Shown piece by piece: positions 54,761 through 62,377 of a DNA stretch of 64,000 nt. Where the stretch lies: contig NZ_AOIJ01000079.1 in NCBI RefSeq assembly GCF_000337175.1, positions 62,341-126,340 on the forward strand. Reading direction: 5' to 3'. Within the stretch, counting starts at the first letter, position 1. Every line of letters starts with the position of its first letter. The translations under genes and the position numbers were made by a program. The notes below the pieces were generated by a model. The model had not been told where the DNA came from. It saw only the letters and a program-made list of their open reading frames with translations, and did not search any database. The stretch is from Natrinema gari JCM 14663 (lineage in GTDB: Archaea; Halobacteriota; Halobacteria; Halobacteriales; Natrialbaceae).

Positions 54761-56109
54761 GCTTCCACCTCCGGTTCGGTCGCTTCCTCACTGTGCTCGT
54801 GGTCACCGCGCAGGTGTTCGATCGCGTGGAGTTCGACCACCGGGACGAGCTTCGAGAGGTTGAGGAATAAAAGTACGACCAGCGCAGTCGTTCCGACGAG
54901 CGACAGCCATTCGATCGCGCTCGGGAAGTAGGTCCCGGGCGTGTTGGCGTAGATGTTGAAGTGTGGGTCCATGAACCCTTCGACGACGAACAGGACCTTC
55001 TCGGTCAGTGTTCCCATGAGCACCGCACAGCTGACGACGATCGCCCGTTTCTTGCTGAACAGCTCGGGACGGATTCCCTGCACGAAGATGTACACGAGCG
55101 AGGCAAAGATGAGCCCGATCGCGATACGGTAGAGCGGGTGGGCGATCTTCGCTTCGGCCGCGTGTGCTTTGTCGAGCGGACCGAGGAAGATGCCGTTGAA
55201 GACGGCCTGAAGCTGGAACCAGAGGAACAACAGGGTGAAGAACCCGAGCCACAGGAGCAGCCCGCGGAAGATGTCGTCGGTGATGATGTGGTCCCAGTCG
55301 TAGGCGCGGCGGAACCCATAGGAGATTATGATCACGCCGCTGATCGCGGACATCAGCGCGATACTCAGGAACATCGGGCCCTGAATCCCACCGGTCCAGG
55401 CGGGCATCGCCGGCAGCAGCGCGAACAGCCACGGAATGACGCCACCGTGAAGCAGGAGCGGGGCCATGATGATGACCGCCGCCGCGAGCCACCAGACCAT
55501 CCGCTGGATGACCTCGTCCTCTCGCTTGGTGTAGCCGATCGTCATGATCTTGTAGATCGGCTCGAACATGTCGGGGAGGTCGTCACGCAGGCGGTTGACA
55601 TCGTACCGGAGCGTCAGACCGAGGTAGGTAGCCGACAGCACGAAGTACGCCGTAATGACCGTCACGTCCCACACCAGCGGCGAGTTGTTGACCGTGATGT
55701 GATAGTGACCGATGATGCTCGTGACCATCCGGTCCGGACGGCCCATGTGAACGATAATGTAGAAGCCGGCGGCCGAGAGGCCACCGATCGTCGTCATCTC
55801 CGCGAGTCGGGCGATCGGCATGTATCGATCCATACCGAGCAAGCGAACGGCAGCCGAGAGGATGATGCCGCCGTGAGCGACGCCGACCCACCAGATGAAC
55901 GCGCCGATGTACAGCCCCCAGGTCGAACCGCCGCCGCTCCCCCAGTCGCCGAGGCCGGTGACGACAAGCCCCTTCTGGAGCTGGTATCCCCAGGCGACGA
56001 TGAACGCGAGGAGGCCGATGGCAGCGATGCCGTAGACCAGAAAGTACTTCTTGGTGAGCGTGTTGATCGGACGAAGGATGTCCGCTTCGGACGGTTCCTT
56101 CGTGCTCAT
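54757..56109 (-). CDS. NrfD/PsrC-like membrane quinone-interacting subunit
   Basis: A 450-residue integral membrane protein with about ten helices, of the NrfD/PsrC/DmsC-like family (FLVYGIAAIGLLAFIVAWGY, WWVGVAHGGIILSA, the GRPDR loop typical of NrfD). Such subunits exchange electrons between menaquinone and an Fe-S partner. Both gene junctions are four-base overlaps with the Fe-S protein upstream and the small membrane protein downstream, so a complex is very likely. Confidence 0.9.
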   Translation of the reverse strand: MSTKEPSEADILRPINTLTKKYFLVYGIAAIGLLAFIVAWGYQLQKGLVVTGLGDWGSGGGSTWGLYIGAFIWWVGVAHGGIILSAAVRLLGMDRYMPIARLAEMTTIGGLSAAGFYIIVHMGRPDRMVTSIIGHYHITVNNSPLVWDVTVITAYFVLSATYLGLTLRYDVNRLRDDLPDMFEPIYKIMTIGYTKREDEVIQRMVWWLAAAVIIMAPLLLHGGVIPWLFALLPAMPAWTGGIQGPMFLSIALMSAISGVIIISYGFRRAYDWDHIITDDIFRGLLLWLGFFTLLFLWFQLQAVFNGIFLGPLDKAHAAEAKIAHPLYRIAIGLIFASLVYIFVQGIRPELFSKKRAIVVSCAVLMGTLTEKVLFVVEGFMDPHFNIYANTPGTYFPSAIEWLSLVGTTALVVLLFLNLSKLVPVVELHAIEHLRGDHEHSEEATEPEVEA

Positions 56110-57767
56110 AGCGACCCCCCGTCAATACCGCCGACGGTTTCCTCGTCGAGGATATCCTGCCGTTTGTCGGCGAGAACTTCGATGTCCTCGTACTTCGTCG
56201 GCCCTTCGACCTGCTCCGCTTCCGGTCCGGGCTGCTCGCCGAGATAGGTGACGTTCGGGTTCGTTCCGACGTCCTCGAGCAGCTTGAACGAGTTCGGCTT
56301 GCCGGTGTACTGCTGGATGCGGAACCTGGCCTGCCGCTCGCTTCCGTCGCCGAGTTGCAGTTGGGTGATGGCCTCGTCGGTCTCGAGGTCGACGTACTGT
56401 TCGAAGGCGTCGACGGCGGCGACGACCTTCTGTTCCTTGCGGAGGATGCTGTTGTTCTCCTCGTCACCGGGCTCGGTGCGATCGCTGACGAGCTGGACCG
56501 CCTTCATGATCGAGAGGGTCTCCTGGTCGAGGTTCTCGAATTTCTCGAGGGCGGACTCCATGTCGTCGTCCGAACTGAGTGTCCCGTCGATCGTCTCCGG
56601 CGACGGAATGCCTCCTCTCGAGTCGGTGTGCTCGCCCGACAGACGGATGACGGCCCGGCTCTTGCTCGGGTGCTCGCGGTGCTGGTACGGATCGCTCTTT
56701 TCGTCTTTGACGTTCCCGAACTGGATCGCGTTCGGCGGGCAGGCCGACTCGCAGGCGCTCGTTCCGATCTTCTCTTCGCCCTGTTTGCCGTCCTGCATGG
56801 ACGGGCACATCGTACACTTGCTCATCACGCCGCGAGGCGCACGACTGTCGACCCAGCGCTCGCCGTATTCGTACTCGGCGTGTGTGATCTGGTCTGGGTT
56901 TTCGGGGTCCTCGTAACCGTCGATGTCCTCGTAGTCCGTGTGAGGTTCGTCCCACTGGAAGTAGTTGACGCCGTAGGGACAGGCGACCTGACAGTAGCGA
57001 CAACCGATACAGACGTCGTAGTCGGTCAGGACAAGCCCGTCCTTGTCACGCGTATGCCGGGCCGTCGTCGGACAGACCTTCTCACAGGGGGCGTCCGTGC
57101 AGTGCTGGCACGGCCGTACGAGCATATTGAAGTCGCTCCCCATATTGAAATCGGAGCTGTAGACGCCCGTGTCGGTGCCCTCCTCGTGGCCCTCGTGGAG
57201 TTCGTCCTCCCAGGCCATGACGTACATCCAGTTGACGCCGGCGTCGAGGTCGTTCTCCTGGGTACAGGCCGACATACAGGTCAGACAGCCGTCACAGCGC
57301 TCGAGGTCGATCGTCATCCCCCACTGCGTGTCGCTGTGTTCGGTGGTCTCCGAGTGTCCGCCCTCGGCGGAGAGGCTCTCCATGGGACCGTCTCGGGTGG
57401 AACCGAACGCGCCCATCCCGACGGCCGCTGCACCGACGCCCATCTTCTTCATCGTCTCGCGACGCGTCTCCCCGCCGTCGCCGTCGAAGGCATCGAGCAT
57501 CCTGGAGGCGGTTCCCTTGGCCTCCTCCTGTGCTGCCTCGTAGGCTTCTTTGGTCGGACGCTCGTCCTCGCCGAACTCCTCCATCACGGCCTCGTGATGC
57601 TTCTCGTGGAATTCGGCCTCGGAGAGCTCGCCTTTGGTGACCCGCATCGCGTCCTGGGCCATCTCCATACCGAGATCACTGTCGTACTCGGTATCGTCGA
57701 GCATCGTCTCGAGTTCGTCCTCCCACTCGTCCCCGAGCGGGTGGAATGATTCATCGTCCGTGCTCAT
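56106..57767 (-). CDS. Tat-exported four-cluster ferredoxin subunit
   Basis: A 553-residue iron-sulfur protein. Residues 1-95 are a charged helical domain, then a twin-arginine motif RRETMKKMG (about 101-109) with a hydrophobic stretch, and then the DmsB/PsrB-type ferredoxin core with cysteine clusters CDGCLTCMSAC, CQHCTDAPCEKVCP, CIGCRYCQVACPYG and CTMCPS plus CESACPPNA, enough for four [4Fe-4S] centres. The C-terminal 170 residues are helical and of unknown role. An internal Tat signal is unusual but occurs in related haloarchaeal proteins. Confidence 0.88.
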   Translation of the reverse strand: MSTDDESFHPLGDEWEDELETMLDDTEYDSDLGMEMAQDAMRVTKGELSEAEFHEKHHEAVMEEFGEDERPTKEAYEAAQEEAKGTASRMLDAFDGDGGETRRETMKKMGVGAAAVGMGAFGSTRDGPMESLSAEGGHSETTEHSDTQWGMTIDLERCDGCLTCMSACTQENDLDAGVNWMYVMAWEDELHEGHEEGTDTGVYSSDFNMGSDFNMLVRPCQHCTDAPCEKVCPTTARHTRDKDGLVLTDYDVCIGCRYCQVACPYGVNYFQWDEPHTDYEDIDGYEDPENPDQITHAEYEYGERWVDSRAPRGVMSKCTMCPSMQDGKQGEEKIGTSACESACPPNAIQFGNVKDEKSDPYQHREHPSKSRAVIRLSGEHTDSRGGIPSPETIDGTLSSDDDMESALEKFENLDQETLSIMKAVQLVSDRTEPGDEENNSILRKEQKVVAAVDAFEQYVDLETDEAITQLQLGDGSERQARFRIQQYTGKPNSFKLLEDVGTNPNVTYLGEQPGPEAEQVEGPTKYEDIEVLADKRQDILDEETVGGIDGGSL

Positions 57768-58005
57768 TAGATCAGAACACCTCTGAATATGACACTGGTG
57801 TCATGCCGGAGGTACTCGACGGCATGCACTTGAAATCGTTCATTTATCTATCCTCATTCGCCCTCTCACAACCGTACTCGGATGAAATACCGACCCGATT
57901 TCCATCGCGTGAGAATAGATGCGAACATGTTCGGAAGTACAAATAGCATGGTCCGAAACGCGGGCGGTGATCGGACGAGTCTCGGGTCCTGTCCAGCGGC
58001 CCTAT
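57768..58005. promoter_or_regulatory. Promoter region of the Fe-S/NrfD operon
   Basis: The 238 bp between the regulator gene and the Fe-S operon are AT-richer than the flanks and contain the perfect palindrome at 57922-57933. TATA-like sequences on the minus strand are GATAAATG (near 57845) and TATTTCATC (near 57885), so the message probably has a leader of 50-95 nt. No ORF is convincing. Confidence 0.45.
57922..57933. promoter_or_regulatory. CGAA-N4-TTCG palindrome upstream of Fe-S operon
   Basis: CGAACATGTTCG is a perfect 12-bp palindrome located 155 bp upstream of the Fe-S gene start and about 35-40 bp upstream of one candidate TATA box. It is the cleanest of the sites of this form in the region. 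Confidence 0.6.
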
Positions 58006-58680
58006 TTATGTACTCGCGAGTTCCTCCTCGAGCGGGTCGCCGCTGTCGACGCTCGGGAGGTCCTCGACGAACCGCTTTATTACCGCCTCTTCGGCGCGGT
58101 GTAGCGTTTCGCTACAGGTCGACTTGGCGATATCGAGGTGGTCGGCCAGTTCCGTCAGCGAGGACCGCCGCGGGGTGTCGTAATATCCCTCTTTGACCGC
58201 CGCGACGATGACCTCGAGTTGGCGCTCCGAGAGCAGTTGGCTCTCGTGGAGTCGCTCACGGACGTGCTCGATCCGATACTGCAGTCCGAAGTGCTCGAGT
58301 TGTTCGGCGAGTTCGGCGAGCCGCTCACGGGAGCCGGTCACGTCGATCCTCGCCTCGCCGTCCTGAATCTCGACAGGGAGTTCGATGGGCATGCCGGACT
58401 CTCGAGAGGAGAACAACAGGAGCGGTGCCGTCGTCTCGAAGTGAACCGTCGCCTCGTTATCGCTCCACTGGGCGAGCGTGAGTTCGGTAAGCTGCGGGTG
58501 GTCGTTCATGGCTTCGATCACGTCGGGGACCACCGGCCCGGCGATCCGGACGAGAGCGAAGCCGGACTCGCTGCCAGGCACAGCCGCGAGAACCCGGAAC
58601 GTCGACTCGGGATACTCCGTCGAAATCTGCTGAATCCAGACGTTCTCGGGCATCGTGAGGGTAAGCGTGGCTTGAGCCAT
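58006..58680 (-). CDS. HTH_10 (Bat-type) transcriptional regulator, DmsR/NarO-like
   Basis: A 224-residue regulator with an N-terminal sensing domain (about 1-150) and a C-terminal Bat-type helix-turn-helix (LLSERQLEVIVAAVKEGYYD, then LADHLDIAKSTCSETLHRAEE, about 155-207). Haloarchaeal relatives control anaerobic respiration (NarO for denitrification, DmsR for DMSO). Unlike NarO, no N-terminal cysteine cluster is present; its only Cys is in the helix-turn-helix. A TATA box on the minus strand (GATATAGG, near 58705) fits a leaderless start at 58680, and CGAA-N4-TTCG sites flank it. Confidence 0.87.
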   Translation of the reverse strand: MAQATLTLTMPENVWIQQISTEYPESTFRVLAAVPGSESGFALVRIAGPVVPDVIEAMNDHPQLTELTLAQWSDNEATVHFETTAPLLLFSSRESGMPIELPVEIQDGEARIDVTGSRERLAELAEQLEHFGLQYRIEHVRERLHESQLLSERQLEVIVAAVKEGYYDTPRRSSLTELADHLDIAKSTCSETLHRAEEAVIKRFVEDLPSVDSGDPLEEELAST

Positions 58681-58681
58681 A

Positions 58682-58693
58682 CGAACGTGTTCC
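58682..58693. promoter_or_regulatory. Imperfect CGAA-N4-TTCC site at the regulator start
   Basis: CGAACGTGTTCC matches the site form in all but the last base and lies directly upstream of the regulator ATG, within the predicted transcription-start region. Binding here would suit negative autoregulation. Confidence 0.4.
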
Positions 58694-58718
58694 GCTCGAA
58701 CCTATATCGCGGTGGCTA

Positions 58719-58730
58719 CGAATATGTTCG
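58719..58730. promoter_or_regulatory. CGAA-N4-TTCG site of the regulator promoter
   Basis: CGAATATGTTCG is centred 44.5 bp upstream of the regulator ATG (58680) and about 19 bp upstream of its TATA box, the position expected for an archaeal activator. Confidence 0.6.
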
Positions 58731-58764
58731 GTGAATTCTCGTCTCTCGGGAAGACCGAGAGCTG

Positions 58765-58776
58765 CGAACACGTTCG
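58765..58776. promoter_or_regulatory. CGAA-N4-TTCG site of the first DUF2249 gene
   Basis: CGAACACGTTCG is centred about 45.5 bp upstream of the ATG at 58816. It overlaps a further palindrome CGTTCG-GA-CGAACG (58771-58784). Confidence 0.55.
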
Positions 58777-58815
58777 GACGAACGTCCAACCGATCCCGGA
58801 TCGAACGCGGAACCG

Positions 58816-59043
58816 ATGGCAACGAAATCAACGGACCGAACGCTGGATGTCAGGGAGATCGACGGCCCGCCGTTCGACGACATCATGACCGCCCTCGAGG
58901 CTCTCGAGACGGGGCAGCGGCTCCGGCTGATCGCCCCATTCGAACCGAAACCGCTCTACGAGGTGCTCGACGACCGCGGGTTCACCCACGAGAGCGAGAA
59001 ACGCGACGGCGGCGTCTGGCACGTCCGTATCGACCGTGCGTAG
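58816..59043 (+). CDS. DUF2249 protein 1
   Basis: A 75-residue DUF2249 domain: DVREIDGPPFDDIMTALEAL, LRLIAPFEPKPLYEVL and a final strand VWHVRIDRA. The family is small, soluble and frequently found beside denitrification and cytochrome oxidase assembly genes; its biochemical role is unknown. A CGAA-N4-TTCG site lies 45 bp upstream. It is the first of three tandem paralogues. Confidence 0.87.
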   Translation: MATKSTDRTLDVREIDGPPFDDIMTALEALETGQRLRLIAPFEPKPLYEVLDDRGFTHESEKRDGGVWHVRIDRA

Positions 59044-59056
59044 CGGCGGACGGGTC

Positions 59057-59068
59057 CGATCATGTTCG
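59057..59068. promoter_or_regulatory. CGAT-N4-TTCG site of the second DUF2249 gene
   Basis: CGATCATGTTCG has one mismatch from the site form and is centred 46.5 bp upstream of the ATG at 59109, the same spacing as the other members. Confidence 0.45.
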
Positions 59069-59108
59069 TACGAAAGTCGATGTGGGGCTCGGCCCGAGTG
59101 CGGACTGC

Positions 59109-59342
59109 ATGACACGACTCGATGTCAGGGACATTCCGCCGGTGAACCGCCATCCCAGGATCCACGACGAGTTCGACGCCCTCGAGCCGGGCGAATCGCT
59201 GACGATCGTCAACGACCACGAGCCCAAGCCGCTGTTCTACGAGTTCGAGGCCGAGGTCGACAGCTTCGACGCCGACGGTTACGAGGTCGAACAGGTCGCT
59301 CCCGACGAGTTCGTCGCCACGTTCCCGAAAACGGAGGCCTGA
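59109..59342 (+). CDS. DUF2249 protein 2
   Basis: A 77-residue DUF2249 domain: RLDVRDIPPVNRHPRIHDEF, SLTIVNDHEPKPLFYEFEAE and a C-terminal VEQVAPDEFVATFP strand. It keeps the family H-E-P-K-P-L motif that in paralogue 1 is F-E-P-K-P-L. It has its own promoter-proximal site, so it may be transcribed separately, though only 65 bp follow gene 1. Confidence 0.87.
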   Translation: MTRLDVRDIPPVNRHPRIHDEFDALEPGESLTIVNDHEPKPLFYEFEAEVDSFDADGYEVEQVAPDEFVATFPKTEA

Positions 59343-59367
59343 TCGGTCGTCCGGTCGGTCGATCGAC

Positions 59368-59379
59368 CGAACACGTACG
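59368..59379. promoter_or_regulatory. CGAA-N4-TACG site of the third DUF2249 gene
   Basis: CGAACACGTACG has one mismatch from the site form and is centred 44.5 bp upstream of the ATG at 59418, again the standard spacing. Confidence 0.45.
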
Positions 59380-59417
59380 GCAGCAGAGATAGCCGCCACC
59401 GGATCGAACCGACACCC

Positions 59418-59681
59418 ATGCAATCAGCATCCTCGATCGTCGACCGCACCGACGCACCGGATGACCGACCGCAGGAGACGATCGACGTCCGGTCGGCCGG
59501 CCCGCCGGAGCCGCTGCAACGGACGCTCGAGACACTCGTCGAACTGCCCGACGAGACGGTTCTCGTCCAGCGAAACGACCGCGTTCCCCAGTTCCTCTTC
59601 CCGAAACTGGACGACCGCGGCTACAGCTACGAGACGGTCGAACGCGACAACGACGTCGTGACCGTCATCTGGCGTGTCTGA
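59418..59681 (+). CDS. DUF2249 protein 3
   Basis: An 87-residue DUF2249 domain preceded by a short polar N-terminal extension (about 1-20). Family segments: TIDVRSAGPPEPLQRTLETL and TVLVQRNDRVPQFLFPKLDD, closing with VVTVIWRV. The characteristic P-K-P-L of the other two copies is R-V-P-Q-F here, so it has diverged. It precedes the ctaB remnant by 90 bp. Confidence 0.82.
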   Translation: MQSASSIVDRTDAPDDRPQETIDVRSAGPPEPLQRTLETLVELPDETVLVQRNDRVPQFLFPKLDDRGYSYETVERDNDVVTVIWRV

Positions 59682-59771
59682 CACCGCCGTGCGACGGGCG
59701 AATCGGCCGACGACTGACCGGTCGCAGGGTCGCGGGAACGGGGAGGGTAACCGCCGGGAGAGTACGCAGGG

Positions 59772-60290
59772 ATGACAACGGAACTCAGTCGCCGACGGTT
59801 CGCGGACGTACTGACAGCGACGGTGATCGCGGCGTACGTCCTCGTGGCGCTCGGGACCGCCGTTTCGACGACCGATAGCGCGGCCGCCTGCAGTGCGTGG
59901 CCGACCTGTGCTACCGATCCGATCGTCGGTTCGGCGACCGGCGACACCCTCCTCTACTGGGGGCATCGCGCGGCGGCGCTCGTGGCCGGCTGCCTCGTTC
60001 TCGCGTCCGGGCTCGCCGCCCGCCGGGTCGAGGTCGGCCGTCGCGTGACCGGCCTCGTCGGCTGTGCGCTCGTCCTCTTTCCCGTCCAGGTCCTCCTCGG
60101 CGCGACGATCGCCGTCGGCGGCCCGTCGGTCGCGGGTCCCGTCCACCTCGCCCTTGCGATGGCCATCTTCGCCTGTCTCCTCGTCGCGCTCGTGTTCACC
60201 CTCGAGGACAGTACGCTCGAGGCGGACCCTGGCCAGTTGACCCCGACGCCCGATTCGTCGACCGACGGCGACGACGCCGACTCGAACAGG
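59772..60290 (+). pseudogene. ctaB: COX15-CtaB fusion, truncated after the N-terminal domain
   Basis: The first 170 or so residues are a clean four-helix COX15-like domain: signal-like TM1, AACSAWPTCATDPIVG loop, HRAAALVAG (heme-ligand-type His), VQVLLGATIAV and PVHLALAMAIFACLL. In haloarchaea this is the N-terminal extension of protoheme IX farnesyltransferase (heme O synthase). The linker follows (about 155-172, Asp/Thr-rich), but the UbiA prenyltransferase domain is missing; the frame instead runs into the antisense of the P-type ATPase. The junction is near 60290. Heme A/O assembly by this copy should be lost. Confidence 0.72.
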
Positions 60291-61711
60291 GTCGCGTTCG
60301 CGACCACGATCCCGCGCTCTAAGGCGTCGCGCAGTCCGGACGCGACCGCCAGTGGCGTCGCCAGCCCCATCGCACAGGGACAGGAGACGACGAGTACCGT
60401 CAGCCCCGTCAACACGGCGTCGTCGACCGGCGTCCCCGTCGCGAGCCGCCAGGCCGTGACGAGAACCGCGACGGTCACGACGAGGGGAACGAAGATCGTC
60501 GCGAGCCGGTCTGCCAGCCGCTGGACGCCCGGGGTCGCGCTCTGGATCTCCCACATGAGCGTCGCGATCCGGTCGAGCGTACTCTCGGCGTCCGCGCCGA
60601 CCTCGAGGACGAGGGCGCTGTCGGCCACGATCGCGCCGCCGACGACCCGGTCCCCCGGCCCCTTCGTGACCGGCAGCGACTCCCCCGTGAGGACCGACTC
60701 GTCGACCGCTGCCGTCCCCTCGCGGACGGTGCCATCGACCGGGATCCGCTCGCCCGGTTTGACGAGCAGTTCGTCGCCGGGCTCGAGCCGATCGACGGGG
60801 ATCGTCTCGGTCCCCTCCGGTACTCGGCGAGTCGCCTCTCGGACCTGCGCGGCGGTCACGTCCGCGAGGAGGTCGGTCGCGCGGCGCTTGATCCGGCGCT
60901 CGTAGTAGGTGCCCAGCGAGACGATCATGATCACGGCGACGGTCACGTCGTAGTAGAGGTGGGTGCTGCCCGTCGCCAGCGCGACCGTGCTGTACGCGTA
61001 GGCCGAGACGGCGGCGACGGCGATCAGCAGGTCCATGTTCGGCTGGCCGACCCGCAGGCTGACGTACGCGCCCCGCAGGACGGGGTAGCCGGTATAGCAC
61101 AGGACGCCGGTCGTCAACAGCCCGATGATTGCCATCGGCAGGTAGATCCCGACCGGCGAGGTCGCGTCGATCGAGAGGATGCCCGTCTCGATGCCGACGT
61201 AACTCGGATAGAGGTAGAACAGGTACCACGGCATGATCAACATCGCGAGGAAGCCGCCGACCAGCAGCCGCTGGACCAGTTCCGTCTCGTCGCGTCGGCC
61301 ACCGTCGCCGTCGCGGAACCGCGCCTCGTAGCCGTGGCCCGAAAGCCGCTCGGGGAGCTCGGACTGCTCGAGCCGGTCGGGATCGTAGACGACCCGGACG
61401 GTCTCGGTCGCGTAGCTCGCCTCGACGGTCAGGATCCCCGGCTCGTCCTCGCCCAGCAGCGAGACGAACCCTTCGCAGGTCGAGCAGTGCATCCCGTCGA
61501 CCGCCAGGAACGTCTCCTCGGCCCCTGCGGGCACCTCGCGGTCAGTCGACGCCCGCGCGCGATCGACCACTTGGTCACGCTCGAGTCCATTGACATCGTC
61601 GAGGGTCGCGCTCACCTCGAGACAGCCACGACAGCAGAACGCCCCCTCAATGTCGGCCGCGGTCACCGGTTCGTCGGGGATCGGCAGCCCGCAGAGCGAG
61701 CAGGAACTCAT
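60291..61711 (-). pseudogene. Copper/heavy-metal P-type ATPase, truncated before the phosphorylation site
   Basis: About 470 residues of a P1B ATPase. Present: an N-terminal Cys-rich segment (CSLCGLP, FCCRGCLEV), a heavy-metal domain with GMHCSTCEG (near 72-80), six helices, the A-domain TGES and the ion-pathway motif CPC in VVSCPCAMGLATPLA. After GIVVANATLFE the sequence departs from the family: the DKTGT phosphorylation motif, the nucleotide domain and the last two helices are missing. It cannot hydrolyse ATP. The relatives serve copper delivery to oxidases or copper export. Confidence 0.77.
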
Positions 61712-61754
61712 CTCACGGTCGCACCTCGTCGACGAGTCGGGGAAGCCGTGGTCC

Positions 61755-61766
61755 CGAACGAGTTCG
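61755..61766. promoter_or_regulatory. CGAA-N4-TTCG site upstream of the P-type ATPase
   Basis: CGAACGAGTTCG is centred 49.5 bp upstream of the ATPase ATG (61711) in an 82 bp intergenic gap. The spacing differs by about five bases from that of the other sites, so its role is less sure. Confidence 0.45.
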
Positions 61767-61793
61767 GGTCGGCGGCCGATGGTCGAAGCGGGA

Positions 61794-62237
61794 TCACCTG
61801 CGGCCCGCCCGCAAGCGGTGGCCGGCCGTCACCGCGAGCCGCCACGGGAGGATAAAACCGAGTCCGAGGCCGGCATTGACCAACAGGAACTCCGGCGGCG
61901 CGCCGCCGGGAAACAGCGAGGACGAACGAATGGCACCGCCGATCAGGGTCGCGGCAATCCACGCGACGGCGACGGTCCCGAGCGTCCGCCCGACCGACTC
62001 GAGGACCCGCGTCCGGTAGGCCCCGAGAAGCGACGCAGCGATCGCCCAGCCGATCACGAACGGGGTCGCCGTTCGAACGGTGTAGGCCGGGAACGCCCAC
62101 GGTTCGATCGTGTGCATGAACAGGCCGACACCGATGAACGCCACGACGACGAGCGCGTCGACGACGGCCAGCGACAGGACGAACGGTTCGGTGACGATTC
62201 GACCGACCGACTTCGGCTGGATGCGCGATTCGATCAT
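61794..62237 (-). CDS. DUF3054 membrane protein
   Basis: A 147-residue protein with four hydrophobic helices (about 22-45, 52-72, 80-105, 118-135), matching the DUF3054 family found in actinobacteria and haloarchaea. The ATG at 62237 is followed by the polar IESRIQPKS start; the longer upstream frame is shadow. It lies upstream of the P-type ATPase in the same direction. Function unknown; co-location with copper and denitrification genes is suggestive only. Confidence 0.75.
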   Translation of the reverse strand: MIESRIQPKSVGRIVTEPFVLSLAVVDALVVVAFIGVGLFMHTIEPWAFPAYTVRTATPFVIGWAIAASLLGAYRTRVLESVGRTLGTVAVAWIAATLIGGAIRSSSLFPGGAPPEFLLVNAGLGLGFILPWRLAVTAGHRLRAGRR

Positions 62238-62331
62238 GGTAGTCCTCGAGCGCCGCGCGGACCGACGAGACGGGACGTGGCCGCCGGTGACTCGTACGGA
62301 GCGACGCTCCCAGTGGATGCGGTTCCTCCCC

Positions 62332-62343
62332 CGAACGTGTTCT
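62332..62343. promoter_or_regulatory. CGAA-N4-TTCT site upstream of DUF3054
   Basis: CGAACGTGTTCT matches all but the last base and lies in the 140 bp between the DUF3054 start and the hydrolase stop, 100 bp upstream of the former. It would need a leadered DUF3054 transcript. Confidence 0.3.
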
Positions 62344-62377
62344 GCCCGCCCGATCGGCGCTCGACGGAGGCGGCCGT

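Noticed and set aside
57919..58104. 61-codon plus-strand frame between the regulator and the Fe-S operon
   Set aside because: It starts inside the palindrome and runs antisense into the end of the HTH_10 regulator; composition is not gene-like.
59954..60290. Continuation of the P-type ATPase frame into the COX15-like domain
   Set aside because: It is antisense to the conserved membrane helices of the ctaB N-terminal domain and has no ATPase motif.
60291..60905. Continuation of the ctaB reading frame into 60905
   Set aside because: It is exactly antisense to conserved P-type ATPase motifs (CPC, TGES regions), so the open frame is a shadow and not a real fused C-terminus.
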